Assembly: GCF_001267155.1 (NCBI RefSeq)
Contig: NZ_CP012357.1
Location: 1,161,520-1,225,519, forward strand
DNA length: 64,000 nt
Direction of reading: 5' to 3'
From: Spiroplasma litorale
GTDB taxonomy: Bacteria > Bacillota_I > Bacilli_A > Mycoplasmatales > Mycoplasmataceae
Position numbers and translations under genes: made by a program
The notes under the pieces: model-generated
What the model was told of the DNA's origin: nothing
Database searches by the model: none
Seen by the model: the letters and a program-made list of their open reading frames with translations, nothing else
Shown: piece by piece, positions 53,646 through 63,269 of the stretch
How the letters are laid out: the number at the start of each line of letters is the position of its first letter
How positions within the stretch are numbered: position 1 is the stretch's first letter

Positions 53646-53671
53646 ACTTAGTAAATAAATATTTACTAAGT
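53646..53671. promoter_or_regulatory. Strong hairpin just before the RBS of lipoprotein copy 2
   Basis: ACTTAGTAAATA and its complement TATTTACTAAGT, 12 bp each, separated by 2 bases, ending 4 bases before TAGGAG. In mRNA this would form a hairpin directly upstream of the ribosome binding site; in DNA it could be a dimer operator. Confidence 0.55.
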
Positions 53672-53688
53672 TATAGGAGATAAAATAA

Positions 53689-54909
53689 ATGAAAAAATTA
53701 TTAAGCATTTTAGGAAGTGTTGCTTTTATGGCAACTTCTATATCCACAGTAGTTGCTTGTGGGAACACAGAAAAAACAGAAGAAGAAAATAAACCAGAAA
53801 CACCTAACCCAGAAGGTGAAAATAGTAAAGATTTAAAAGATTTAATTAAAGTTGACAAATTTATAGCAGGTAACAAACTAAGTGATGGAACAATTGACCC
53901 AAGTATAGCTATTGGTGATGAAGGATTTAAAATTACTGAAGCTGGAATTGTTGATAGTATGAATAATATTAATAAAACTAATATAGATATAAACTCAATT
54001 CAACTTAATAAGTTAACAAGTGGAATAAATGGTATCGGAGATATTTATAAAATAATTGCAAAAGAAGGAATGGGTTATAAAGGAGAAGTAAACGTTGTAT
54101 TAAACAAAGGTGTTGATCCAAATCTATTTTTTGCAAATAAAGATATTGGCAATATTTATGTTTACCAAGGAGCTTTTAATAAAATTGATGATGTACTTAA
54201 ACATGAAAAAAACAAAAAGTCAATTTTAGCAATGGCTGTAGAAAATTTAGGTTCAGCTAATAAAGATTTTGAGTATTTAAGATCTAATTTATTACAAGGT
54301 GAAAATATGCTTAACCCTAATGCAAAGGTTATTATTGATAATGCTGTTGCAACAAAAACTGGAGTAACTTTAAATAAGTTTCCAACAATGAATAATATAT
54401 TTATACAAAGAGATAAAATTGAAATAAAATATAGTTTAAAAAAAGACGAAAGAATAACTTTTTATGAAGCATTACCAGAAAGCAAAACAATTGATGCTCC
54501 AAAAGATTTATTAGAAAATGAATCATTTGAAGGGTCTAAAAAATTAAAAGATCTTGTTTATAGTAAATTATCGGATAAATTCAAAACAAAAATTGATATA
54601 AAAAAATTTGAAGAATTTACAAGAATTAAATATAAAGTAAAAAAATCTTCAAATGAGTCTTCCTTAGTTACAAAAATTGATATACTACCGGGTTATGAAG
54701 ATTTGTATGGTCATGATGGCGGTTCATTTAATTCATACATTGTAACTGACAAATTAGTTGGATATGGAACCAATGGAGGAAATCTAGGAGAATATGAAGA
54801 AGGTGGAAAACTAGATATTAAATACACCACAGGTATGGGTTTTGTAGAAATGGCAGGAGCTATGAAGGGAGACTTTTACCAAGGTCATGCTATCTTTGAA
54901 GAAAAATAA
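53689..54909 (+). CDS. Surface lipoprotein of the duplicated module, copy 2
   Basis: 406 residues. The first 24 residues (MKKLLSILGSVAFMATSIST...) and the last 340 match copy 1 at 51209, while the Ig-like domain of copy 1 (about 90 residues) is missing and replaced by a short Glu/Pro linker EKTEEENKPETPNPEG. Includes NAVATKTGVTLNKFPTMN, YEALPESKTIDAPKDLLENE and TTGMGFVEMAGAMKGDFYQG. Presumably anchored outside the membrane. RBS TAGGAGA; own terminator. Confidence 0.82.
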   Translation: MKKLLSILGSVAFMATSISTVVACGNTEKTEEENKPETPNPEGENSKDLKDLIKVDKFIAGNKLSDGTIDPSIAIGDEGFKITEAGIVDSMNNINKTNIDINSIQLNKLTSGINGIGDIYKIIAKEGMGYKGEVNVVLNKGVDPNLFFANKDIGNIYVYQGAFNKIDDVLKHEKNKKSILAMAVENLGSANKDFEYLRSNLLQGENMLNPNAKVIIDNAVATKTGVTLNKFPTMNNIFIQRDKIEIKYSLKKDERITFYEALPESKTIDAPKDLLENESFEGSKKLKDLVYSKLSDKFKTKIDIKKFEEFTRIKYKVKKSSNESSLVTKIDILPGYEDLYGHDGGSFNSYIVTDKLVGYGTNGGNLGEYEEGGKLDIKYTTGMGFVEMAGAMKGDFYQGHAIFEEK

Positions 54910-54913
54910 CATT

Positions 54914-54936
54914 AAAAACTTGTATATCAAGTTTTT
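54914..54936 (+). terminator. Intrinsic terminator of lipoprotein copy 2
   Basis: AAAAACTTG / CAAGTTTTT with a 5-base loop, right after the stop codon. Confidence 0.8.
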
Positions 54937-55010
54937 ATTTTGTTTAGAAAAACAACAAAATTGTTGTATAGTATATTTGTAATATATTTAATAATCGATT
55001 TTTATATTTA

Positions 55011-55039
55011 TTGTTTTATTTAGTTATTAATAGTATAAT
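55011..55039 (+). promoter_or_regulatory. Promoter of mreB-E
   Basis: TTGTTT (55011-55016) and TATAAT (55034-55039) with a 17-base spacer, 31 bases before the start codon of mreB-E. This is the best sigma-A-type promoter seen in the mreB cluster. Confidence 0.65.
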
Positions 55040-55070
55040 TATATAAATTATTGATTTTTAGGAGGTAAAA

Positions 55071-56129
55071 ATGAAACTAGAGGAACGCACATTTATAGCA
55101 TTAGATCTAGGAACAAGTAACATAATTGCGTACGTTAGTAAGCAAGGTATAGTTTATAACGAACCATCAATTATGGCATATGACTTAGTTACAAATACTT
55201 TATTAGCATTAGGTGAAGAAGCATACAATATGTTAGGTAAAACACACGAAAACATTAGTATGGTTGTTCCAATTAAAGATGGAGTTATAACTGATCTAGA
55301 TGCTGCAAAAGATATGTTAAAACATGTTTTTGGTAAATTAAAAATGCTAAATGATTGAAAAAACTCTGTAATATTATTGGCATGTCCAAGTGAAGTTACA
55401 GAACTTGAAAGAGAAGCATTAAAACAAGTAGCTTATGATATGGGTGCTGAAATTGTTATAGTTGAAGAAGAAGTTAAAATGGCTGCCATTGGAGCAGGGA
55501 TTAACATTGATATTCCAAAAGGTAATATTGTAATTGATATCGGAGGAGGAACTTCTGATATAGCAATAATTTCAGCTGGTGACATTATAATTTCAAGATC
55601 AATTAAAGTAGCAGGAAATGCATTTAATGATGAAATTAAAAAATATGTTAGATCAGAATATAACGTAACTATTGGTGATAGAACTGCAGAAAATGTAAAA
55701 AAAGAACTTGGTTCACTTGCTAAATATAAAGGTGAAAAAACAATGTCTGTATTTGGTAGAGATATCGTTTCTGGTTTACCAAAAGAAGCAATTATTAGTT
55801 CAGAAGAAATTAGAAACGTGCTAGTTAATGCATTTAGTAGAATTACTGATATGGTTATTGAAATAATGGAAAATACACCTCCTGAATTAGCTGGTGACAT
55901 TATATCAAATGGATTTATGTTATGTGGTGGCGGAGCACTTATAAGAGGTATTAAAGAATACTTTAATGGTATATTCTCAATACCATGTAAAATCTCACCA
56001 AGTCCAATGACAGGTGTTGTAGAAGGTGCACAAATATATCAAAAAGTTATAAATAGAAGAATAGAGTCAGGTTACTACGGTAAAAATGCTCGTGATTTAA
56101 GAAAAAGTAGCCAAAGTCAATACATTTAA
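55071..56129 (+). CDS. mreB: MreB actin-like protein, paralogue E
   Basis: 352 residues. Loop 1 ALDLGTSNIIAYVSKQG, loop 2 VIDIGGGTSDIAII (Thr-Ser-Asp), adenosine loop CGGGALIRGIKEYF. It shares DLGTSN with paralogue D and GDIIISRSIKVAGN with paralogue A. The C-terminus NARDLRKSSQSQYI is a basic tail not seen in the others. GGAGG before ATG; own promoter and terminator, so it can be regulated alone. One Trp (TGA near 55356) splits the frame under the standard code. Confidence 0.96.
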
Positions 56130-56151
56130 AAACATCAAAATTGATGTTTTT
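56128..56151 (+). terminator. Intrinsic terminator of mreB-E
   Basis: AAAAACATC / GATGTTTTT with a 6-base AAAATT loop (or 11 bp with a tight loop), overlapping the stop codon by two bases and followed by more T. Confidence 0.85.
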
Positions 56152-56280
56152 TTATTTTAAATGTTGTTATATTTTTTAAATATTTTATTTTTTTATATTA
56201 GAGGTTTATAATATTCTTAGTATATTTTTTATAATATTAATTTGCTATGGAAAAAATACTATTTATAACTTGGAGGTCTT

Positions 56281-57240
56281 ATGTATAAAATAAGTGAAAT
56301 TGAGACAATCTTAAAGGCAGAAAAGAGAAAAATTAAAATCATTCTACCCGAAGGTGAAGAAGAAAAAATTCAGAAAGTTGCAACATATTTGGTAGAAAAT
56401 GATATATGTGAACCCATTTTACTATTTCAAAACAAAATAAACGAAAATCTTGATAGAAGAATTAGACAAATAAATGTATCGGAAATTGATGTAGATAATT
56501 ATGCTAAGGATTTTATGGAAATAAGAAAAGGTAAGGTTGAGAACATCGAAGAAGTTAAAAAATTGGTTTCTAAATCAAACTACTTAGCAAATATGATGAT
56601 TTATAAACATGAAGCAGATTGTGTCTTGTGTGGTTTAAGTTATACAACAGCAGATACTCTTAGACCGGCTTTGCAAATAATTAAAACAAAACCTGGTGTT
56701 TCAGTTGCTAGTTCCATTATAATAATGCATAAGGGTGAGCAATATTATTTCTTCGGAGATTGTAGTCTAAATTTAAACCCTACATCTAGACAACTTGCAG
56801 ACATAACTAAAAGTTTTGTTGATTTTGCAAGAAAAATGAATGTAAATGATCCAAAAGTTGCTTTATTAAGCTATTCAACAAATGGTTCAGGTTTAGGCCC
56901 AGATGTTGATAAAATAAGAGAAGCAAAAGAAATATTAAATAAAGAAAAAGTTGACTTTAAATTTGATGGGGAGATTCAATTTGATGCTGCATTCTGTAAA
57001 GAGGTTAGAAATAAAAAATTTAAGAACTCAAAAATTGATAGTGAATCAGCAGACATATTTGTTTTTCCAACATTAGATGCTGGAAATATAGGATATAAAA
57101 TAGCACAAAGAATGGGAGGATTTGAAGCCATAGGACCAATAATTTTGGGTTTGAATAAACCAGTAAATGACTTATCAAGAGGTGCAAACCTTGAGGATAT
57201 TATTCAAGCTGCAGTCTTAACTGCATATATGGTGATATAA
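56281..57240 (+). CDS. pta: Phosphate acetyltransferase
   Basis: 319 residues, the short Pta without the regulatory N-terminal domain. Makes acetyl phosphate from acetyl-CoA. Recognised by KIILPEGEEEKIQKVA, GLSYTTADTLRPALQIIKT, GDCSLNLNPT, LSYSTNGSG and FPTLDAGNIGYKIAQR. GGAGG before ATG. Two bases separate it from ackA, so the two are an operon for ATP formation from pyruvate-derived acetyl-CoA. Confidence 0.96.
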   Translation: MYKISEIETILKAEKRKIKIILPEGEEEKIQKVATYLVENDICEPILLFQNKINENLDRRIRQINVSEIDVDNYAKDFMEIRKGKVENIEEVKKLVSKSNYLANMMIYKHEADCVLCGLSYTTADTLRPALQIIKTKPGVSVASSIIIMHKGEQYYFFGDCSLNLNPTSRQLADITKSFVDFARKMNVNDPKVALLSYSTNGSGLGPDVDKIREAKEILNKEKVDFKFDGEIQFDAAFCKEVRNKKFKNSKIDSESADIFVFPTLDAGNIGYKIAQRMGGFEAIGPIILGLNKPVNDLSRGANLEDIIQAAVLTAYMVI

Positions 57241-57242
57241 AT

Positions 57243-58430
57243 ATGATATTAGTAGTTAATCCAGGTAGTAGTTCTATTAAATTTTCATTATACGAATATA
57301 AGGACGAAAAAAGTATTAAAAAAATTTCAGATGGAATCGCTGAACAAATAAAAGTAAATGGTAAAGTAATTATAAATTACCAAAATAAAAAACATGAATT
57401 TGAAGTTAAATTGCCAAATCATAAAATTGCAATTGAAACTATTTTAAATAAACTAGACGAACTAAATATTATTAAAGATATTAAAGATATTAACGGTGTA
57501 GGTTATAGAACAGTACACGGTGGCACAATTTCAAAATCATCTATTATTGATGAAATTGTGCATAAAAAGATAGAAGAATCTTCAAAGTTAGCTCCTCTTC
57601 ACAACCCCCCTGGTTTGTTGGTTATAGATAAATTTAAAGATTTCTTACCCCATGCTATTCATGTTGCATGCTTTGATACAGCTTATCACCAAACAATGCC
57701 TGAAATTAATTATATTTACCCAGTTAATTATGATTGATACGAAAAACATGGTGTCAGAAAATATGGTTTTCACGGCACATCTTTTGATTACATCAATAGA
57801 AAATATGAAGAAATAGTTAATAAAAAAAATAATAATATTGTAGTTTGCCATTTAGGTAATGGAGCATCAATTTGTTCCATAAAAGAAGGAAAATCCTTTG
57901 ATACAACAATGGGATTAACACCCCTTGCAGGAATTATGATGGGGAGTAGAAGTGGTGATATTGACCCTTCTATAATTAATTATATGTCTAATGAGCTTAA
58001 TGCAAGCGTTTCTCAAATAAATGATATGTTAAATAATGAATCAGGTCTTTTAGGAATAAGCAAAGTCTCTTCAGACATTAGATATGTTATTGATGGTTAT
58101 AAAAAAGATGACAAAATGTGTAAATTAGCATTAGAATTATATACACAAAAAATAGCAAATTTTGTTATACAAATGGTTAACCAACAAGAAGGAAAAGTTG
58201 AGTCAATTATTTTTACAGCCGGAATTGGAGAAAATGCAAAAGATATTGTAAGCATGATAATCTCTAAATTATATTTATTAGATATAAAATTAGATTTAAA
58301 TAAAAACAATGAAAGTTATGAAGATAACATAAAAATTAGTAAAGATGAGTCAAAAATTTCAGTGTATAAAATAAGAACAAACGAAGAAATAATGATTTGT
58401 AGGGATGTTATCTCATTTTTAAACAAATAA
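57243..58430 (+). CDS. ackA: Acetate kinase
   Basis: 395 residues. VVNPGSSSIKFSLYEY at the start, VHGG, ACFDTAYHQTMP, RKYGFHGTSF, GNGASICSI, TTMGLTPLAGIMMGSRSGDIDP and FTAGIGENAKDI: all ASKHA acetate kinase signatures. Produces acetate and ATP from acetyl phosphate, a main ATP source in Mollicutes. Coupled to pta. One TGA Trp near 57735 splits the frame in the standard code. Confidence 0.97.
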
Positions 58431-58431
58431 A

Positions 58432-58461
58432 AAGCCTTGTAATATTTTTAAACAAGGTTTT
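58432..58461. terminator. Bidirectional terminator between ackA and the membrane protein gene
   Basis: AAGCCTTGT pairs with ACAAGGTTT (one G-U), loop of about 11 bases. It lies between two convergent genes that end 31 bases apart and has a T run to the right. Confidence 0.75.
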
Positions 58462-59205
58462 TTATTTGTTTTTTTGTTCTACTTTTTCCTTTTTTAATTT
58501 TCTTTTATTCAAGCTATCTATACTCAAATTAGACATATAATTTATAAATATAGATAAGAAAATGAAAGAAGACATAAACCCAATAAAGAAGAATACCACC
58601 AATGGTCATCCCATTATTGAGGGGTCCATCTGATCATATGGAAATTGGGTAAAAAAAGGTTTTGGAGCATAGTATTCAATTAAAATTGCTCTAGATATAA
58701 CAAACGTTGAATATACTCCAACTAAAAGTAAGTTAAATCATGTATATTTTTTTGAATATTGTGACGAAGAAATCTTTTCTCTTACTATTATAAAATAGTA
58801 AAGAATTATTAAAATTGGTGTTATAACGTGTTCTAAAATAGCTTTGATTATTTTATACCACGAATTAAAACCCACAACAGCATTTCCGGCAAGACCACCA
58901 AGTCAAATTATTAGTAAAATTACGTTATCAGTTGTTACTCTTGTAAAGTTATTTTTTCCTGTTACTCATTTTGGCATATTTTTTCATTTGTAATGAATCA
59001 AATTTAGCAAACCAAATACAAATGTATCTAACGTTCCTCAAACAGATCAGTAAATTATTTGATTAATTACTGATTTATCAAAACCATATGTTCCTGGTGG
59101 TTCTTCAACTGGTTGTATTGTGGACATTACTAGATCTAAAATTATACAAAAAAACGGTACTGTAGCACACCAAATAAAAAAAATTAAGTTTAGTTTTTTA
59201 ATCAT
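58462..59205 (-). CDS. Six-span integral membrane protein (possibly Pr6Pr-like)
   Basis: 247 residues with about six hydrophobic segments and a charged C-terminus RKLKKEKVEQKNK. Span patterns NQIIYWSVWGTLDTFVFGLLNLI and IIWLGGLAGNAVVGFNSW resemble the Pr6Pr-type membrane proteins annotated in Mollicutes, but that match is from memory of the pattern and uncertain. No signal peptide or catalytic motif. It has no obvious operon partner; tatD is upstream with a terminator between. Confidence 0.7.
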
Positions 59206-59280
59206 ATTATTTCCTCTTTTAAAATAATACTATATTTGAAACTAAAAATTTTTTAAAATTAATTAAAAATTTTTTATTTA

Positions 59281-59316
59281 AATAAATCTACTATTTGGTG
59301 GAATAGTAGATTTATT
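59281..59316 (-). terminator. Intrinsic terminator of the rpmH-tatD operon
   Basis: Perfect 15-bp stem AATAAATCTACTATT with 6-base loop directly after the tatD stop, leading leftwards into AT-rich sequence with T runs. Confidence 0.85.
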
Positions 59317-60114
59317 TTAGTTTTTTATGTTAAACACTTTGTGTGCATTATTTGAAGTGGCCTCAATTATATCATTTTTATTTAATTGCTTAATATTTGC
59401 AATCGCCTTAATTGTATAAACAATATATCTTGAGAAGTTCATACTTCCTCTGTTAGGTTCTGGCGTTAAATATGGTGCATCTGTTTCTACAATTAAATTA
59501 TTTAAAGATACCTTGCTAACAGTTTCTTGAAGGTCCTTAGCATTTTTGAATGTAACAACACCTGGTATTGAAATATAATAACCCAAATCAATAAATTTTT
59601 TAGCTAAATTATACCCTCTTGTATAACAGTGAACAATTGCTCTTTTTACTTTTTTTTCTTTTAAAATTTCTAATGCATCTAAATATGCTTGATCAGAATC
59701 ATCCTTATCTCTAATATGCATCATAAGTGCAAGGTCATTTTTTTTAGCAATATCTATTTGTTTTTTAAAGAATTCTTTTTGTTTATCTTTATTTTTTGAT
59801 GTGTAATAATAATCTAATCCAACTTCTCCAATTGCTACTACATTTTGCCCGTAGGAAAGTGTATCAACATCTTCTAAGTCCTTAAGGTCAAACTCGTCTA
59901 CATTATTTGGATGTATACCGACTGCTGCATATACACTTGGAAATTTCATTGCATATTTTACCGCTTCTTTTGAAGAGTTAATATCAAATCCTACACAACA
60001 AAATTTTGAAACCCCGTTATTGTTTGCTTCTTTAATTATTTCTGAAACCTCAATGTCATTTTTTTTATACAATTCATCATTAAAATGAGTATGTGTATCA
60101 AATATCCCTGCCAT
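59317..60114 (-). CDS. tatD: TatD-family metal-dependent deoxyribonuclease
   Basis: 265 residues. TIM-barrel hydrolase motifs: DTHTHFND, GEVGLDYYY, MMHIRD, IVHCYTRG, ETDAPYLTPEPNRG. TatD enzymes are Mg-dependent 3'-5' exonucleases. All metal ligands are present. Start ATG 60114 with GGAAGG upstream; gap to mnmE is 15 bases. Unlike the rsmA-tatD linkage of Firmicutes, here it is the last gene after mnmE. Confidence 0.94.
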   Translation of the reverse strand: MAGIFDTHTHFNDELYKKNDIEVSEIIKEANNNGVSKFCCVGFDINSSKEAVKYAMKFPSVYAAVGIHPNNVDEFDLKDLEDVDTLSYGQNVVAIGEVGLDYYYTSKNKDKQKEFFKKQIDIAKKNDLALMMHIRDKDDSDQAYLDALEILKEKKVKRAIVHCYTRGYNLAKKFIDLGYYISIPGVVTFKNAKDLQETVSKVSLNNLIVETDAPYLTPEPNRGSMNFSRYIVYTIKAIANIKQLNKNDIIEATSNNAHKVFNIKN

Positions 60115-60129
60115 TAATATAATCCTTCC

Positions 60130-61482
60130 TTATTTTCCAAGACAATACTTTCTAAATATATTATCTAAAATCTCTTCATTAGAATCAAATATTCCAAGCA
60201 TATTATTGATAATATCTAATGAGTTTCTTAGATCAATCATTATAATATCAATATCAAAACCTTGGATTATGTTAGACTCAATCAAATCAATTGACTCTAA
60301 AACTTTTTTAAGTAATTCTATGTGAGAGATATTCGATAGTATCAAAACATCCTCATCTAGTATTTTTTCTTGGTCGTATCTTCTTTCTAATTCCTTTTTT
60401 AACTCATTTATATCATTTTTTTTAGCAGAAACAATTATAAGGTTATTAAAACTTTTTTTAATAGTTTTAATATCTGTCTCTGTTAGAAGATCAGCTTTGT
60501 TTAAAACAACAATGTGCTCTTTCTCCTTAATATTATTGTAAAGATTTATATCATATTTTTCTTTATTAATTACAAATAAAATTAAATTTACCTCATCAAT
60601 TAGTTTAGTTGTTTTTTCAATTCCTTTTAATTCAACTACATCGCTTGTTTTTCTCAATCCTGCAGAGTCGATTAGATTTAGATTAAAGTTTTTAAATCTA
60701 ATTGTCCCTTCAACTATATCCCTTGTAGTACCTTCAATATCTGTAACTATCGCTTTGTCTTCATTTATTAATGAATTTAATAGTGATGATTTACCAACAT
60801 TTGTATCCCCTAATATTAGTGTTTTTATGCCACTATTAATATAATTATATTTTTGGCTATTATCTATTATATTTACAAGTTCTTTTTTAATATTTAACAG
60901 ATCTCTTAATACAATTTCTGAAGTTGTATTTTGTGTTTCGTCATATTCTGGATAGTCAATAGCAGTTTGTAATATTGAAATATTATTAATAAAGTTTTCT
61001 TTGATATCCTGCAATTTTTTATTATTTTTGTCGATTAACATTTTGGCATTAAGTTTTAATGCTAGGTTATTTTTTGAGTGAATTATATTATTTATACTTT
61101 CGGCTTGTATTAAATCAATTTTGCCATTTAAAAATGCTCTTTGGCTGAATTCTCCTTTGGCTGCGAGTCTAGCCCCTTTTGATAAAACTAATTCTATTAT
61201 TTTTTCAACTAAAAAAATACCACCATGACAATTTATCTCTACAGTTTCTTCTCCGGTAAAAGAATGATTTTTTATAAAAACCAGAAACAAACACTCATCA
61301 ATGACGTGTCCTTCATGTATTATTTTACGAAGATAGAATCCATTTTTTGGTTCTAATTCTTTATCAATTAAAGAGTTAATTAAACCGATTGTTCCTTCAC
61401 CCGAAACTCTAATTATAGATATTGCTTGTGTTGATATTTTTGTTGCAGAAGCTACAATTATATCGTCATAACTAATTTTCAT
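60130..61482 (-). CDS. mnmE: tRNA modification GTPase MnmE
   Basis: 450 residues. N-terminal formyl-THF-binding domain (SYDDIIVASATKISTQAISIIRVSG), helical domain, and G domain with LGDTNVGKSSLLNSLI, DIEGTTRDI, DSAGLR, LNKADL; the C-terminus ends FRKYCLGK, the FCIGK-type motif with the essential Cys. Acts with MnmG (25078) on wobble U34. No TGA Trp. 38 bases downstream of jag. Confidence 0.97.
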   Translation of the reverse strand: MKISYDDIIVASATKISTQAISIIRVSGEGTIGLINSLIDKELEPKNGFYLRKIIHEGHVIDECLFLVFIKNHSFTGEETVEINCHGGIFLVEKIIELVLSKGARLAAKGEFSQRAFLNGKIDLIQAESINNIIHSKNNLALKLNAKMLIDKNNKKLQDIKENFINNISILQTAIDYPEYDETQNTTSEIVLRDLLNIKKELVNIIDNSQKYNYINSGIKTLILGDTNVGKSSLLNSLINEDKAIVTDIEGTTRDIVEGTIRFKNFNLNLIDSAGLRKTSDVVELKGIEKTTKLIDEVNLILFVINKEKYDINLYNNIKEKEHIVVLNKADLLTETDIKTIKKSFNNLIIVSAKKNDINELKKELERRYDQEKILDEDVLILSNISHIELLKKVLESIDLIESNIIQGFDIDIIMIDLRNSLDIINNMLGIFDSNEEILDNIFRKYCLGK

Positions 61483-61520
61483 TTTTACCTCTCTATAAAT
61501 GATATTAAAGAAAACCAGAA

Positions 61521-62087
61521 CTATTTGTCTGGTTTATAAACTAATTTTATTTTTCTTTCACCAAAAGGACCATTACTTTTAATTTTAATATTTTTATATT
61601 TCATAACAAATTCATTGATTTTTTTTCTATATTTTTTTGTATGTGGTTGGAGCTCCGCTTCGGTTTTGCTTATTAAAACCTTACGCACAATTTCTTTTAA
61701 AATTGGTATTGAAAAATTAATACCATTTTTATGAGTTTTATAAATATTTGATAGTTCAACATTTATGTAAGCTTTTTCTATTCTAAAAAAATAGTATTTA
61801 ATGAAATTAACAAAAACAATTTTTGTATTTTTATTAAGGAATGAGTTACTTTTATAAAAACAAATATTCTTATTTTGGGAGTTTGAGAAAAATATTGTAA
61901 CAATTCTAAAATCTACAAATAGATCAAAAAACCTATTAAGCTCATCAATTATTTTTTTCTTTTTAAGATTATCGATTTCTTTAAAAGTTTCGGTATTTTT
62001 TTTAAATAATAGTTTTACTTTTGGGTTTTTAGTATAAAAAAAATAACTATTTTTTAATGTTATTTTTTGTATTACTATTTTTTTCAC
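61521..62087 (-). CDS. jag: Jag-like RNA-binding protein (R3H domain)
   Basis: 188 residues, strongly basic. The C-terminal half, ILKEIVRKVLISKTEAELQP followed by KKYRKKINEFVMKYKNIKIKSNGPFGERKIKLVYKP, fits the R3H domain of Jag/KhpB. The N-terminal half is too divergent to call a KH domain. The position after yidC and before mnmE is the classical Jag position. The start is a GTG at 62087 inside yidC, overlapping by 41 bases and without a clear Shine-Dalgarno, suggesting reinitiation. Confidence 0.75.
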   Translation of the reverse strand: MKKIVIQKITLKNSYFFYTKNPKVKLLFKKNTETFKEIDNLKKKKIIDELNRFFDLFVDFRIVTIFFSNSQNKNICFYKSNSFLNKNTKIVFVNFIKYYFFRIEKAYINVELSNIYKTHKNGINFSIPILKEIVRKVLISKTEAELQPHTKKYRKKINEFVMKYKNIKIKSNGPFGERKIKLVYKPDK

Positions 62088-63255
62088 TTAATTTTTTGTT
62101 TTTCATTACAACTTTTTCTCTTTTTTTCTTAATTCTACTTGCTTTTGTTTCTCTTACAAAGTGGAATATTAATGTTTGTGATATTTGGAAACATGAAGAG
62201 AATATCCAATATATAGCTACACCCGCTGCTGTTGTAAATATAATAAATACGAACACAAGTATGAATATACTGTTCATTATAATTTGTTTTTTTCTTGCTT
62301 TTTTTTGTTGTTCTGTGTCATTTTTTTTGTTTCTTTTAATCGATTGTAAAATCATCGGTAGAAACATAGATATTATTTGTAATGGTATATAAACAACAAC
62401 TAAAGAAACATAAACTCAATTACCACTTGTTATTTGATCTCAAGGAGTATCAATAAGTGTAATTTTACCTACGACTGCTATTTTTAATGCGTGTGTTGCT
62501 CTAACGATAGAGAACATCGCAAACAAGAAAGGCATAGATAAAAATGTAGAAACTAAGGAACCAATCGGAGATATACCTTCTTTTTTGTATAGAGCCATTG
62601 TTTCCATTTGTTGTTTTTGTTTTGCAACAGGGTCTGTAGAACCCTTATATTTTTGCTGAATTTCTGCTTGCTTAGCTTGAACTAATTGAAGTTTTTCTTG
62701 GTTTGATTGTGTTTTCCAAGTAAATCCTAAAGTTATCATCCTAATAATAACTGATGTAAAGAAAACTGATGCTAAAACTATATAACCATAACTTGCGGTG
62801 CTTGATTTTATAATTCCGCCTTCAGAACCCGCCATTATTCTAATGAACGCCACAAGAATAAAGGACATAGGATAAACGAAGAAACCATAAAATGGAGAAG
62901 AAGTTTCAGTGAAAGCTTCTGACCACGAGGATATAGCATTTAATGAATATTCATGAATATTACCATTTTCATCACTTGCATATCAGTGGTTTTTAGATCC
63001 ATAATCTCCTAAAGCTCTGATAACGATCTCAAAAGTAGTCCCGGGTGAATAAACTTTGTTACCTGCCATATCTGATACTTGAGAAACTGTATACTTGGAT
63101 TGATACATTTGTACACAACCCCAAAGCATTGAGACTATAACAAATAAGAATAAAAATAAACGTACCCATACTCAAATTTGCTTAAGTATGTCTTTTTTTG
63201 TTTTTTTCTTGCCCTTATTATTATTTAAATATTTTGAGTAGTCTTGTTTATACAA
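62047..63255 (-). CDS. yidC: Membrane protein insertase YidC/Oxa1
   Basis: 402 residues. First span about residues 30-48 (RLFLFLFVIVSMLWGCV), an extracytoplasmic loop, then the conserved five-span insertase core: MITLGFTWKTQSNQEKLQLVQAKQAEIQQKY, LYKKEGISPIGSLVSTFLSMPFLFAMF, and AAGVAIYWIFSSCFQISQTL, and a basic tail KKKREKVVMKNKKLS. Inserts proteins into the membrane with or without Sec. Start is a TTG at 63255 with GAGGTG 6 bases upstream. TGG is used once, TGA elsewhere. Confidence 0.93.
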
Positions 63256-63269
63256 GATATTCACCTCTT

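Noticed and set aside
51640..54250. Long near-identical DNA segments in the two lipoprotein genes as a possible CRISPR or integration repeat
   Set aside because: They are coding and in frame in both genes; they are explained by gene duplication.
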